DNA of 64,000 bases from positions 1,254,467 to 1,318,466 of the forward strand of contig NZ_KB911459.1 in the NCBI RefSeq assembly GCF_000383475.1, written 5' to 3'. The translations under genes and the position numbers were made by a program. The notes under the pieces were generated by a model. The model was not told the origin of the DNA and did not search any database. It saw only the letters and a program-made list of their open reading frames with translations. Positions within the stretch are counted from its first letter, which is position 1, and each line of letters starts with the position of its first letter. The stretch comes from Microbacterium sp. 11MF. Lineage in GTDB: Bacteria; Actinomycetota; Actinomycetes; Actinomycetales; Microbacteriaceae. Positions 38,075-47,079 of the stretch are shown here, piece after piece.

Positions 38075-38710
38075 GTGACGACCACTCCCGCGACATACAA
38101 CCAGGCACTGCGTTCGGTGAAACGACCGGACCCCGTGGCTGTCGGCACGATCGTGTGGCTGGGCAGCGAGGTCATGTTCTTCGCCGGCCTCTTCGCCATC
38201 TACTTCACGATCCGCAACACCTCGCCGGAGCTGTGGGCAAGTCGCACCGAGCTGCTGAACGTGCCGTTCGCCGCGGTGAACACGCTCATCCTCGTGCTGT
38301 CGTCGTTCACCGCTCAGGCCGGTGTGTTCGCCGCCGAGCGCTTCCAGCCCTACCGTCGCGGATCCTTCTGGAACTTCCGCCAGTGGGGAATGGTCGAGTG
38401 GTTCTACCTGACGTTCATCATGGGCGCCGTCTTCGTCTCGGGCCAGGTGTGGGAGTACGCCACCCTGGTCGCCGAGGGCCTGCCGATCAGCGAGGATTCC
38501 TACGCGTCGGCCTTCTACATCACGACCGGTTTCCACGCTCTTCACGTGACGGGTGGCCTCATCGCCTTCCTGCTCATCATCGGGCGCGCATTCGCGGTCA
38601 AGAACTTCGGTCGAAAGGAGATGACCTCCGCGATCGTCGTGTCCTACTACTGGCACTTCGTCGACGTCGTGTGGATCATCCTGTTCGCCGTCATCTACTT
38701 CATCCGGTAA
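38075..38710 (+). CDS. ctaE: Cytochrome c oxidase subunit III (CtaE)
   Basis: This 211-residue membrane subunit of the aa3 oxidase has five hydrophobic segments. The conserved [18 protein letters not shown] lies near residues 28-45 and [14 protein letters not shown] near 140-153. The GTG start ([12 protein letters not shown]) is preferred because homologs begin there and the -10 element lies 7 nt upstream; an ATG at 38066 overlaps that element. It opens the operon ctaE-qcrC-qcrA-qcrB, the usual actinobacterial order reflecting a bc1-aa3 supercomplex. Confidence 0.95.
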   Translation: MTTTPATYNQALRSVKRPDPVAVGTIVWLGSEVMFFAGLFAIYFTIRNTSPELWASRTELLNVPFAAVNTLILVLSSFTAQAGVFAAERFQPYRRGSFWNFRQWGMVEWFYLTFIMGAVFVSGQVWEYATLVAEGLPISEDSYASAFYITTGFHALHVTGGLIAFLLIIGRAFAVKNFGRKEMTSAIVVSYYWHFVDVVWIILFAVIYFIR

Positions 38711-38734
38711 TACAGAGCGGAGCTGAGTTCCTCA

Positions 38735-39535
38735 ATGGCATCCAAGACCCCGCGTCGGCACACGGGCCGTCGCAGCAAGTGGGCGGCAGCCGCTCTCATC
38801 GGCGTCGGCCTGCTGCTCACGGGTGGCATCTACGCCGGCGCATCCGCTGCCATGGCGTCGACCACGTCCACCGACACGGCATCCGCGCTCACCGTCGAAG
38901 ACGGCAAGAAGCTGTTCCAGGCGAACTGCGCGACGTGCCACGGTCTCGACCTCGAGGGCACCGCTGACGGCCCCTCCCTGTACGGAGTCGGCGAGCTGTC
39001 GGTCGAGTTCCAGGTCTCGACGGGCCGCATGCCGCTCCAGGCTCAGGGACCGCAGGCTCCCCAGAAGGCGCCGCAGTTCACCGAGGACCAGATCAAGGCG
39101 ATGGCGGCCTGGGTGCAGTCCGTCGCCCCCGGACCGACCTACCCCGACGAGAAGATCCTCGACGGCGGTGGCAACCTGACGGAGGGCGCCGAGCTCTTCC
39201 GCATCAACTGCGCGATGTGCCACAACGTCGCCGCGGCTGGTGGCGCGCTGACCGAGGGCAAGTACGCCCCCGCGCTCACCAAGACCAGCCCGCTGCACAT
39301 CTACGCCGCGATGGTGACCGGGCCGCAGAACATGCCGGTCTTCAACAACATGACCATCACGCCGGACGAGAAGCGCGACATCATCTCGTCCCTCATGTAC
39401 CTGCAGAAGAGCGAGCCCGTAGGCGGGTTCACGCTCGGGTCGCTGGGTCCCGTGTCCGAGGGTCTCTTCATCTGGATCTTCGGCATCGGCACTCTCATCG
39501 GCATCTCGGTGTGGATCACCGCGAAGTCCAACTGA
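38735..39535 (+). CDS. qcrC: Diheme cytochrome c subunit of the bc1 complex (QcrC)
   Basis: This 266-residue protein has an N-terminal membrane anchor (residues 16-40), two cytochrome c domains with heme-binding CATCH near residue 69 and CAMCH near 166, and a C-terminal membrane helix. Distal Met ligands are probably in GRMPLQ and PQNMPVF. In actinobacteria QcrC replaces both cytochrome c1 and soluble cytochrome c, passing electrons directly to the CuA centre of CtaC. It lies 24 nt after ctaE. Confidence 0.96.
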   Translation: MASKTPRRHTGRRSKWAAAALIGVGLLLTGGIYAGASAAMASTTSTDTASALTVEDGKKLFQANCATCHGLDLEGTADGPSLYGVGELSVEFQVSTGRMPLQAQGPQAPQKAPQFTEDQIKAMAAWVQSVAPGPTYPDEKILDGGGNLTEGAELFRINCAMCHNVAAAGGALTEGKYAPALTKTSPLHIYAAMVTGPQNMPVFNNMTITPDEKRDIISSLMYLQKSEPVGGFTLGSLGPVSEGLFIWIFGIGTLIGISVWITAKSN

Positions 39536-39574
39536 CCCACCACTGACGTAAAGAATTTCAAGGCGAGGAGCACA

Positions 39575-40651
39575 ATGTCACACGAGGAAGAGCCGCAGGC
39601 GCTCGAGAAGGCTCCTCAGCCTTCATCGGGGCTCGTCGTCGCGGTCGCCGACCCCGTGCAGAACCCCGGTCTGCCGCCCCACCGTGAGCGGATGACCGAT
39701 AAGGACCCGGCGGCGATGAACCGTGCGGTCCGTACCGTCTACACGCTGTTCTACATCTCTCTCGCCGCCAGCCTTTGGGCCGTGGCCGCGTACATGCTGT
39801 TCCCGATCGAGAGCGGCGACTTCGGTGAAATCCGGAGCAACAACCTCTTCATCGGTCTCGGCATCGGGTTCGCTCTGTTGACCATCGGCATCGCTGCGAT
39901 CCACTGGTCGAAGGCGATCATGCCCGACAAGGAGCACATCGAAGCTCGTCACTCGACCCGCGGCAAGGAGTCGACCCGCGAAGCAGCGGTCGACGTCTTC
40001 CGTGAGGCGAACGAGGAGTCCGGGTTCGGACGCCGAACGGCGATCCGCGGCGGACTCATCGCCGCTGTCGTCGCGTCCATCGTCCCCGGCGTGACGCTCT
40101 TCCGTGGGCTCGCTCCGCACTCCTCCGAGGAGAAGCCGCTCGCCGGCGACCCGGTCGCGCTTCTTAAGCACACCATGTGGAAGGAGGGTGAGCGCCTCGC
40201 GCACGACCCCTCCGGCCTCCCCATCCGCGCTGCGGACATCGCCCTCGGCTCCGCCGTCCACGTGATGCCCGAATCGCTCAAGGATGTCGACCACCTCGAC
40301 GGCTACCTCGAAGAGAAGGCCAAGGCGATCGTCCTGCTCATGCGGCTGCTCCCCGAGCAGCTGCCCGCCGAGTACAACCGCCTCGACTGGTCCTACGACG
40401 GGATCGTGGCGTACTCGAAGGTCTGCACCCACGTCGGATGCCCCGTGGCACTCTACGAGCAGCAGACCCACCACCTTCTCTGCCCGTGCCACCAGTCGCA
40501 GTTCGACGTGTCCCGCGGCGCCGAGGTCATCTTCGGCCCGGCCGCCCGACCGCTCCCCCAGCTGCCCATCACGGTGGACGCAGACGGTTACCTGATCGCT
40601 AAGAGCGACTTCGAAGAGCCCGTCGGGCCAAGCTTCTGGGAGCGTCATTGA
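39575..40651 (+). CDS. qcrA: Rieske iron-sulfur subunit of the bc1 complex (QcrA)
   Basis: This 358-residue protein has three membrane helices (about residues 55-75, 90-110, 165-185), as is usual in actinobacteria, followed by the Rieske domain. Cluster ligands are in CTHVGCP near residue 286 and CPCHQSQFD near 307, which also contain the disulfide cysteines. It carries electrons from quinol to QcrC. A GGCGAGGAGC ribosome site precedes the ATG. Its end overlaps the qcrB start by 4 nt. Confidence 0.96.
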   Translation: MSHEEEPQALEKAPQPSSGLVVAVADPVQNPGLPPHRERMTDKDPAAMNRAVRTVYTLFYISLAASLWAVAAYMLFPIESGDFGEIRSNNLFIGLGIGFALLTIGIAAIHWSKAIMPDKEHIEARHSTRGKESTREAAVDVFREANEESGFGRRTAIRGGLIAAVVASIVPGVTLFRGLAPHSSEEKPLAGDPVALLKHTMWKEGERLAHDPSGLPIRAADIALGSAVHVMPESLKDVDHLDGYLEEKAKAIVLLMRLLPEQLPAEYNRLDWSYDGIVAYSKVCTHVGCPVALYEQQTHHLLCPCHQSQFDVSRGAEVIFGPAARPLPQLPITVDADGYLIAKSDFEEPVGPSFWERH

Positions 40652-42471
40652 GCACCGCGACTGAATCCGCTCCGGCCACCACGGTGGTCCGACCGGCTGA
40701 CAAGCCCCTCGGCGGCCGCTTCATCGGCGCCACCGCGAACTACCTCGACGAGCGAACGAGCATCTCGGGCCTCGTCAAGGAGATCGGGCGCAAGATCTTC
40801 CCCGACCACTGGTCGTTCATGCTCGGCGAGATCGCGCTCTGGAGCTTCGTCGTTGTCTTCCTGTCGGGGTCGTTCCTGACGTTCTTCTTCGAAGCGTCGA
40901 TGGCTCCCACGCACTACAACGGCGCGTACGCACCCTTGCGCGGCATCGAGATGTCGGCGGCCCTCGAGTCCACGCTGAACATCTCGTTCGACCTCCGCGG
41001 TGGCCTGCTCGTCCGACAGCTGCACCACTGGGCAGCCCTGCTGTTCATCGCCGCCATCGGCGTGCACATGCTGCGTGTCTTCTTCACGGGTGCGTTCCGC
41101 AAGCCGCGCGAGCTGAACTGGGTGATCGGCTTCGTGCTGTTCATCCTGGCGATGGCGCTCGGATTCACCGGGTACTCGCTCCCCGACGACCTGCTCTCGG
41201 GCAACGGTCTCCGCATCATCGACGGAATGATCAAGGGCCTCCCCCTGATCGGCACGTGGACCTCGTATCTCCTCTTCGGAGGCGAGTTCCCGGGTACGGC
41301 GATCGTGAACCGTCTGTACACGCTGCACATCCTGTTGCTTCCGCTCATCCTCATCGCGCTCATCGCGGCGCACCTGATGCTGATGATCATCAACAAGCAC
41401 ACGCAGTTCGCCGGCCCCGGCCGCACGAACGACAACGTCGTGGGCTACCCGATGGTGCCGATCTACATGTCGAAGATGGGCGGCTTCCTGTTCATCACGT
41501 TCGGTGTGCTCGTGCTGATCGCCTCGATGTTCACCATCAACCCGATCTGGAACTACGGTCCTTACGACCCGTCGCCCGTGTCTGCGGGAACCCAGCCGGA
41601 CTGGTACATCGGGTTCGCCGATGGTGCGCTCCGCCTGGCCCCGTCCAACCTGGACGTCGTCCTGTTCGACCGCACCTGGTCCTTCGGCATCCTGCTGCCG
41701 GTCGCCGTCCTCGGCCTGTTCATCGTCCTCGTCGCGATCTACCCGTTCATCGAGGCGTGGGTCACCGGCGACAAGCGCGAGCACCACATCGCCCAGCGTC
41801 CCCGTCACGCACCGACGCGCACCGCGATCGGTGTGGCCGGCGTGATCTTCTACGCCGTGCTCTGGGCCGCCGCTTCCTCGGACATCATCGCGACGCACTT
41901 CCATCTCACGATGGAGGGAGTGATCCACTCGCTCCAGGCGCTCCTGTTCATCGGGCCGATCGTCGGGTACTTCGTGACGAAGCGCATCGCGATCGCTCTA
42001 CAGAAGAAGGACCGCGAGATCGCGTTGCACGGCTACGAATCCGGTCGCATCGTGCGCCTCCCCGGTGGCGAGTACATCGAGGTCCACCAGCCTGTCGACG
42101 CTTACGAGCGCGTCAAGCTCATCGACTTCGAGATCCACGAGCCCCTCGTGGTCCGGCCCAACGACAACGGTCGCATCGCGTGGCACCAGAACGTCCGCGC
42201 ATCGCTGTCGCGTTGGTTCTTCGAGGATCGCCTCTCCCCCGTCACGCAGGCTGAGGTGGATGCCGCGATCGCCCACCAGCACCACGAGCTCGAGCACATC
42301 GAGCACGAGGAGCAGGAGGAGATCCGTGGCGCCCACGAGCGCGCCGGAGCTCCGGACGCACCGCTCCGCCCGATCGACGACGGCCACAACCCTGAGACGG
42401 CCAACCGCCCGTCGAACATCATCGTGGTGGACGACGCACCCGCCAAGAAGGACGACCACTCGAACGATTGA
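40648..42471 (+). CDS. qcrB: Cytochrome b subunit of the bc1 complex (QcrB)
   Basis: This 607-residue membrane protein has about eight to nine helices. Heme-ligand histidines lie in the second helix (LHHWAALLFIAAIGVHM near residues 128-144) and the fourth (LHILLLPLILIALIAAHLML). The Qo-site motif appears as PDWYIGF. The C-terminal extension of about 170 residues is hydrophilic and is typical of actinobacteria. Translation starts at TTG, sharing TTGA with the qcrA stop, so initiation depends on coupling to qcrA. It is last in the operon, with a strong terminator 15 nt downstream. Confidence 0.95.
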   Translation: MSTATESAPATTVVRPADKPLGGRFIGATANYLDERTSISGLVKEIGRKIFPDHWSFMLGEIALWSFVVVFLSGSFLTFFFEASMAPTHYNGAYAPLRGIEMSAALESTLNISFDLRGGLLVRQLHHWAALLFIAAIGVHMLRVFFTGAFRKPRELNWVIGFVLFILAMALGFTGYSLPDDLLSGNGLRIIDGMIKGLPLIGTWTSYLLFGGEFPGTAIVNRLYTLHILLLPLILIALIAAHLMLMIINKHTQFAGPGRTNDNVVGYPMVPIYMSKMGGFLFITFGVLVLIASMFTINPIWNYGPYDPSPVSAGTQPDWYIGFADGALRLAPSNLDVVLFDRTWSFGILLPVAVLGLFIVLVAIYPFIEAWVTGDKREHHIAQRPRHAPTRTAIGVAGVIFYAVLWAAASSDIIATHFHLTMEGVIHSLQALLFIGPIVGYFVTKRIAIALQKKDREIALHGYESGRIVRLPGGEYIEVHQPVDAYERVKLIDFEIHEPLVVRPNDNGRIAWHQNVRASLSRWFFEDRLSPVTQAEVDAAIAHQHHELEHIEHEEQEEIRGAHERAGAPDAPLRPIDDGHNPETANRPSNIIVVDDAPAKKDDHSND

Positions 42472-42485
42472 GCTCGTCTGGCAGA

Positions 42486-42527
42486 AAAGCGGCGGGGTCT
42501 GACCGAATGGTCGGACCCCGCCGCTTT
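42486..42527. terminator. Strong terminator after qcrB
   Basis: A 19-bp stem with one G-T pair (AAAGCGGCGGGGTC... paired with ...GACCCCGCCGCTTT) closes a GAAT tetraloop. A TTTCGT run follows on the plus strand. It ends the ctaE-qcrCAB transcript before the rhodanese promoter. Confidence 0.9.
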
Positions 42528-42537
42528 CGTGTGCCCG

Positions 42538-42543
42538 TAGCGT
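42538..42543 (+). promoter_or_regulatory. Leaderless -10 element of the rhodanese gene
   Basis: TAGCGT lies exactly 7 nt before the ATG at 42551 and just after the qcrB terminator. Confidence 0.45.
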
Positions 42544-42550
42544 CGGTCAC

Positions 42551-42976
42551 ATGATCCCATCCCCAGCATCCGTCCTCTCCTACTTCGAGACGAAACTCCT
42601 CGTCGAGACCGATCCGAGCGACGTCTATGCTTCGCAGCGCGCGGGCGATGCTTTCGTGCTCGTCGATGTGCGCGACACCGATGCCTGGGATCAGGGTCAC
42701 GCCTCGGGTGCGATCCACATCCCCCACGGTCAGATCGCGTCGCGCGCCGCAAGCGAGATCGCGCAGCACATCCCGGTGGTCGTCTACTGCTGGAGCCCGG
42801 GATGCAACGGCGGAGCCCGCGGTGCTGTGGAGTTCGCACGACTCGGCTACGCGGTGCGGGAGATGATCGGCGGGTTCGAGTACTGGGCGCGAGAGGGGCT
42901 GCCCGTCGAGGGCCTAGAAGGGCCGCTCCCCCGACGTTTCGACCCCCTGGTGATGCCTGTACGCCCGCCGCGGTGA
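42551..42976 (+). CDS. Rhodanese-domain protein
   Basis: This 141-residue single-domain sulfurtransferase-like protein has VLVDVRDTDAWDQGHASGA near residues 36-54 and the active-site loop VVYCWSPGCNGG near 77-88, whose Cys80 is the likely persulfide carrier; a second Cys lies five residues later. The loop is longer than in small CxxGxR-type rhodaneses. It has its own -10 element and stands alone between the two respiratory operons. The substrate is unknown. Confidence 0.88.
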   Translation: MIPSPASVLSYFETKLLVETDPSDVYASQRAGDAFVLVDVRDTDAWDQGHASGAIHIPHGQIASRAASEIAQHIPVVVYCWSPGCNGGARGAVEFARLGYAVREMIGGFEYWAREGLPVEGLEGPLPRRFDPLVMPVRPPR

Positions 42977-43351
42977 CACCCGCCTGAGACCGGCGCGTGG
43001 GCCCGCGTCCGAAAGCTATGGCGATCAGTGCCCACGGTGGCCTCGCCCGGGGCGCCAGGGTGTGCGCGTCGGCGTCATGTGCCCCACCTGAGCCTGGCCC
43101 TGGTTCGGATGAGGATAGGCACGTGGGGATGCAGGGGGAGCTGTGTCCGCGGCCCCGGAGCGCAGCGGGGCATCCTGCTCGCGGTCACCCGCTGCATCTT
43201 CCGAAGCGGTGGGATCCAAGAGCATCATCGATGACCGACACGCGACCAGCACAGCGGGGGGGGATCAGCGTTGCTGGCCTCTCGAGCTCGTCGCTATGGC
43301 TGTGCGACTCGGCCTGCCGGCGCGCCCGGGTTCGGCGCCCTCAGATGCCAC
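42977..43351. other. Intergenic stretch with no recognisable gene
   Basis: About 375 bp lie between the rhodanese stop and the ctaF terminator, the longest gene-free stretch in the window. Short open frames occur on both strands, but none has a recognisable product, good codon pattern or ribosome site. It contains a run of eight G (43256-43263) and a small GGCGC/GCGCC inverted repeat near 43320-43340. No tRNA-like cloverleaf was found. It may hold a small RNA, a decayed gene or simply spacer DNA. Confidence 0.5.
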
Positions 43352-43390
43352 GAAAAACGCCGTCCGCCACGGTGGTGTGGCGGACGGCGT
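43352..43390 (-). terminator. Rho-independent terminator of the ctaC-ctaD-ctaF operon
   Basis: A perfect 14-bp stem ACGCCGTCCGCCAC/GTGGCGGACGGCGT has a 6-nt loop. On the minus strand it is followed by TTTTT, giving the most classical terminator of the window. It lies 14 nt past the ctaF stop codon. Confidence 0.92.
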
Positions 43391-43404
43391 TGTGTATGCG
43401 CGGC

Positions 43405-43839
43405 TCAGCGGGCGAAGTAGCCCCGGTAGTACTCGTAGACCCAGCCGACGATGGCGACGACGAAGATGCCGACACCGATCGGGATCATGAACTCGCCGAC
43501 GGCAAGGCCGATGAAGGCGATCGCCGCGGAGCCGGCGAGCACCAGCGGCCACCACGACCAGGGCGAGAACTCGCCCATCTCGGGGTCGCCGTCATCGATG
43601 TCGGCCGTCAGGGAGTCCTCGGGGAGGGTTCCGCCCTGGGCCTTCTCGACGCGGCTCGAGTAGAAGGCGATCATGGCGGCCATCATCGTCACGAAGACGA
43701 GGCCGACAGAACCAACCCATTCGATGCGGTTGAAAACCGGCAGCTGCGGGTGGGCCAGGATGTTCCAGCCCACGTAGACCACAGCGACGAGGGCGAAGAA
43801 GGCGGAGAGCACCCACCACAGGTTGACGTTGGTCTTCAC
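43405..43839 (-). CDS. ctaF: Cytochrome c oxidase subunit IV (CtaF)
   Basis: This 144-residue actinobacterial oxidase subunit has four hydrophobic segments: residues 7-27, 43-60, and two in the C-terminal part from WSWWPLVLAGSAAIAF onwards. The ending GWVYEYYRGYFAR is characteristic. The start codon directly abuts the ctaD stop codon with no gap, so translation is coupled. It is the last gene of ctaC-ctaD-ctaF. Confidence 0.94.
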   Translation of the reverse strand: MKTNVNLWWVLSAFFALVAVVYVGWNILAHPQLPVFNRIEWVGSVGLVFVTMMAAMIAFYSSRVEKAQGGTLPEDSLTADIDDGDPEMGEFSPWSWWPLVLAGSAAIAFIGLAVGEFMIPIGVGIFVVAIVGWVYEYYRGYFAR

Positions 43840-45582
43840 TTACTTGACCTCACCATTCGTCAGATCGACCACGGGCGCGTCGGGTGCATCCTTCGCAGGA
43901 CCGACACCCACCGGGATCCCGGCCTCGGGGTGGTTCAGGTCGAAGGCGGGCCGCTCGCTGCGGATGCGCGGGATCGACGTGAAGTTGTGGCGCGGCGGCG
44001 GGCAGCTGGTCGCCCACTCGAGCGACCCGCCGTAGCCCCACGGGTCGTTGACGGTCACACGCGGCGCCTTGCGGGCCGTGATCCAGACGTTGAGCAGGAA
44101 TGGAACCATCGATGCCGCAAGGATCATCGAGCCGACGGTCGACACCTGGTTCTGCCACGTCCAGCCGTCCTGGCTCGCGTAGTCCGCGTACCGGCGGGGC
44201 ATGCCGTCCGCACCCAGCCAGTGCTGGATGAGGAACGTCATGTGGAAGCCGATGAACAGCAGCCAGAAGTGCACGAGGCCGAGACGCTCGTTCAGCATCT
44301 TTCCGGTCCACTTGGGCCACCAGAAGTAGAAGCCGGCGAACATCGCGAAGACGACGGTACCGAAGACGACGTAGTGGAAGTGGGCCACGACGAAGTACGA
44401 GTCGGAGACGTGGAAGTCGAGCGGCGGCGACGACAGGATGATGCCCGTCAGACCACCGAACACGAACGACACGAGGAATCCGAGCGCGAAGACCATCGGC
44501 GTCTCGAAGGTGATCGACCCTCGCCACATCGTGCCGATCCAGTTGAAGATCTTCACACCCGTCGGAACGGCGATGAGCATCGTCATGAGAGCGAAGAACG
44601 GCAGCAGCACCGCGCCGGTCACGTACATGTGGTGCGCCCACACAGAGACGGACAGAGCCGCGATGGCGATCGTGGCGTAGACCAGCGTCTTGTATCCGAA
44701 GATCGGCTTGCGGCTGAACACCGGGAAGATCTCGGACACGATGCCGAAGAACGGCAGCGCGATGATGTACACCTCGGGGTGACCGAAGAACCAGAAGAGG
44801 TGCTGCCAGAGCAGGACGCCACCGTTGGCCGGGTCGTAGATGTGGGCACCGAGGATGCGGTCGGCCGCAGCGGCGAAGATCGCCGCTGCGAGGACCGGGA
44901 AGGCCATCAGGATCAGGATGCTGGTGACCAGGGTGTTCCAGCTGAAGATCGGCATGCGCCACATCGTCATACCCGGAGCGCGCATGGTCATGATCGTCGT
45001 GATGAAGTTCACACCACCGAGGATCGTGCCGAAACCACTCATGCCGAGACCCAGCATCCAGAGGTCGCCACCGGCGCCGGGACTGAAGCTTTCACTCGCC
45101 AAAGGCTGGTAGGCGAACCATCCGAACGCGGCCGCACCCTGAGGGGTGAGGAAGCCTGCGACGGCGATGGTGGAGCCGAAGGTGAACAGCCAGAACGCGA
45201 AGGCGTTCAGACGCGGGAAAGCGACGTCCGGAGCACCGATCTGCAGCGGGAGGAGTGCGTTGGCGAAGCCCGCGAACAGCGGCGTCGCGAACATCAGCAG
45301 CATGATCGTGCCGTGCATCGTGAACAGCTGGTTGTACTGCTCCTTGGTCGGCACGACCTGCATGCCGGGCTCGAACAGCTCGGCACGGATGATCAAGGCC
45401 ATGACGCCACCGAGCATGAAGAACAGCACGGAGGCGATCAGGTACATGTACCCGATGGTCTTGTGGTCCGTGGACGTGATCCACTTCACGACGATGTTGC
45501 CCTTGTGCTCGACACGCGAGCTGGTGAGCAGCGCGGCCTGGCGAGGGGGAAGCGTGGGTGCGGGGGGTGCGATGGTGGCCAT
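43840..45582 (-). CDS. ctaD: Cytochrome c oxidase subunit I (CtaD)
   Basis: This 580-residue catalytic subunit with twelve membrane helices carries heme a, heme a3 and CuB. It has the N-terminal [15 protein letters not shown], the CuB and Tyr-His cross-link region [15 protein letters not shown] near residues 268-282, HHMYVTGA near 316, and [15 protein letters not shown] near 400. The D- and K-channel regions look intact. The ATG shares one base with the ctaC stop codon (TGATG). Heme a would come from the CtaA/CtaB pair at 4.4-6.8 kb. Confidence 0.97.
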   Translation of the reverse strand: MATIAPPAPTLPPRQAALLTSSRVEHKGNIVVKWITSTDHKTIGYMYLIASVLFFMLGGVMALIIRAELFEPGMQVVPTKEQYNQLFTMHGTIMLLMFATPLFAGFANALLPLQIGAPDVAFPRLNAFAFWLFTFGSTIAVAGFLTPQGAAAFGWFAYQPLASESFSPGAGGDLWMLGLGMSGFGTILGGVNFITTIMTMRAPGMTMWRMPIFSWNTLVTSILILMAFPVLAAAIFAAAADRILGAHIYDPANGGVLLWQHLFWFFGHPEVYIIALPFFGIVSEIFPVFSRKPIFGYKTLVYATIAIAALSVSVWAHHMYVTGAVLLPFFALMTMLIAVPTGVKIFNWIGTMWRGSITFETPMVFALGFLVSFVFGGLTGIILSSPPLDFHVSDSYFVVAHFHYVVFGTVVFAMFAGFYFWWPKWTGKMLNERLGLVHFWLLFIGFHMTFLIQHWLGADGMPRRYADYASQDGWTWQNQVSTVGSMILAASMVPFLLNVWITARKAPRVTVNDPWGYGGSLEWATSCPPPRHNFTSIPRIRSERPAFDLNHPEAGIPVGVGPAKDAPDAPVVDLTNGEVK

Positions 45583-46484
45583 CAGTTGTTGTGCTCTCCC
45601 TCAGCGGCGGGCGCGCCGGTCCCGGGCGCGTTTTGTTGCCGATCCAGTGCGTCGTCGATGTCGCCGGTCTGCCCCTTGGCCTTGAGCGACGCGATGTAGC
45701 TCTGGTACTCCGAATCCGAGACGACCTTCACGTTGAAGAGCATCATCGAGTGGTACTGGCCGCAGAGCTCGGCGCACTTGCCGACGAACGTGCCTTCCTT
45801 GGTGGGCGTGAAGGACCAGTAGTTCTCACGACCGGGATACATGTCCTTCTTGTAGAGGAAGTCCACGATCCAGAACGAATGGATGACGTCGCGCGACTCG
45901 AGCTGCAGCGTCACTTCCTTGTTGACGGGCAGAACGAGCTCGGGGACCTCGTTGGTGATGTTGCCCTGTGCGTCGGTCTGCGCCTGCACACCGATGGTCC
46001 ACACCGGGTCCTGGGGGTCGTCGCAGTTGTCGCCGTTGTACTGGAAGTCCCACGCCCACTGCTTGCCGATGGCCGTGATGCAGACATCCGGCTTCTCGTA
46101 CTGGGTCTCGAGGATCGCCTGGTCGCGCGCCGTGAAGGCGAAGAAGCCGAGCACGAGGATGACGGGGGCGATCGTGAAGAACATCTCGATCGGCATGTTG
46201 TAGCGGAGCTGGACCGGCAGGCCCGACTGCCCCTTGCGACGCCGGTACGCGATCGCAGCCCAGCCCATGAGGGCCCAGGTGATCACACCGACGGCGAGGA
46301 CGACGATCCACGACGTGGTCCAGAGGCCGGCGATCATCGACGTGTGGTTCGTCGCCTGCCCGCCCCCCTCATCGAAGCCGGGGAGGAAGCCGTTCGCTGT
46401 CGTGGGGCTGCATCCCGCAAGCGCGACCGCGGAGGCGATCGTGAGCGGGAGGGCTACCCAACGGAGTCGGCGGTTGACGCGCAC
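45582..46484 (-). CDS. ctaC: Cytochrome c oxidase subunit II (CtaC)
   Basis: This 300-residue protein begins with a lipoprotein signal peptide (lipobox ALAGC near residue 25), followed by two membrane helices (about 53-75 and 98-118) and an external cupredoxin domain. The CuA motif [12 protein letters not shown] is near residues 239-250 and a further His ligand is in DVIHSFWI near 205. Translation starts at GTG with GAAAGG 6 nt upstream. It opens ctaC-ctaD-ctaF and would receive electrons from QcrC. Confidence 0.96.
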   Translation of the reverse strand: MRVNRRLRWVALPLTIASAVALAGCSPTTANGFLPGFDEGGGQATNHTSMIAGLWTTSWIVVLAVGVITWALMGWAAIAYRRRKGQSGLPVQLRYNMPIEMFFTIAPVILVLGFFAFTARDQAILETQYEKPDVCITAIGKQWAWDFQYNGDNCDDPQDPVWTIGVQAQTDAQGNITNEVPELVLPVNKEVTLQLESRDVIHSFWIVDFLYKKDMYPGRENYWSFTPTKEGTFVGKCAELCGQYHSMMLFNVKVVSDSEYQSYIASLKAKGQTGDIDDALDRQQNAPGTGAPAAEGEHNN

Positions 46485-46546
46485 GGTGCACCTTTCGGGG
46501 ACATGAAGGTCAGACTCATGCCAGTCTAGGGCAACCTCTTACGGGA

Positions 46547-46574
46547 TTCCGGCCATCCGCTCAGGATGCCGGAA
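46547..46574 (-). terminator. Hairpin after erpA
   Basis: TTCCGGC plus ATCC pairs with GGAT plus GCCGGAA (11 bp with one bulge), closing a 5-nt loop. It lies 25 nt past the erpA stop codon and upstream of ctaC. No T run follows on the minus strand. Confidence 0.6.
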
Positions 46575-46598
46575 CCGGTTGAGGTGCCCGGGGATGGA

Positions 46599-46964
46599 TC
46601 AGTGGAAGCTGTCGCCGCAGGCGCAGCTGCCCGCAGCATTCGGGTTGTCGATCGTGAAGCCCTGCTCCGAGATCGTGTCCTTGAAATCGATCTTCGCGCC
46701 GTCGAGGTAAGGCACCGACATGTCGTCGACGATCACCTCGACACCGTCGAAGTCGACGGTCTTGTCTCCGTCGAGGTAACGCTCGTCGAAGTAGAGCTGG
46801 TAGATCAGACCCGAGCATCCGCCGGGCTGAACGGCGACGCGGAGCCGGAGGTCATCACGGTTCTCCTGCGACAGCAGGCTCTTCACCTTGTCGGCCGCGG
46901 CCTCGGTGAGGGCGACGCCGTGGGCGGGAACGGTCTCGGTGGACTGCGTGGCGATGTCGGTCAT
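46599..46964 (-). CDS. erpA: Iron-sulfur cluster insertion protein ErpA (A-type carrier)
   Basis: This 121-residue A-type carrier delivers Fe-S clusters to target proteins. Its three conserved cysteines are in PGGCSG near residue 48 and in SCACGDSF at the C-terminus. The start at 46964 has GGGAGAG 3-8 nt upstream; an ATG four codons earlier would place that site inside the gene. A TAGAAT hexamer at 47025-47030 on the minus strand is a possible -10. It stands alone next to the oxidase operon. Confidence 0.94.
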   Translation of the reverse strand: MTDIATQSTETVPAHGVALTEAAADKVKSLLSQENRDDLRLRVAVQPGGCSGLIYQLYFDERYLDGDKTVDFDGVEVIVDDMSVPYLDGAKIDFKDTISEQGFTIDNPNAAGSCACGDSFH

Positions 46965-47024
46965 GACTCTCCCCATGGTCGGGCCGCCAGTGCTCTTGAG
47001 GAACGGGGGCGGCGTGCTGACACG

Positions 47025-47030
47025 ATTCTA
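47025..47030 (-). promoter_or_regulatory. Candidate -10 element of erpA
   Basis: TAGAAT on the minus strand, about 60 nt before the erpA start. The same hexamer precedes sufB and ctaA. The -35 is not clear. Confidence 0.35.
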
Positions 47031-47079
47031 CGTCGCCTCTCGGGCTCTGGCCCGGCGGCGCGAGTATCGGCAGGCGGGT

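Noticed and set aside
43025..43252. Minus-strand 75-codon frame in the gene-free interval
   Set aside because: No ribosome site, no recognisable domain, rich in Pro, Arg and Ala as expected from random GC-rich sequence, and not positioned with any promoter.
42997..45699. Plus-strand open frame of about 900 codons covering the intergenic gap and ctaF/ctaD
   Set aside because: Most of it is antisense to the oxidase genes and the protein is low-complexity, charged and without a domain. It does not supply a gene for the intergenic gap.
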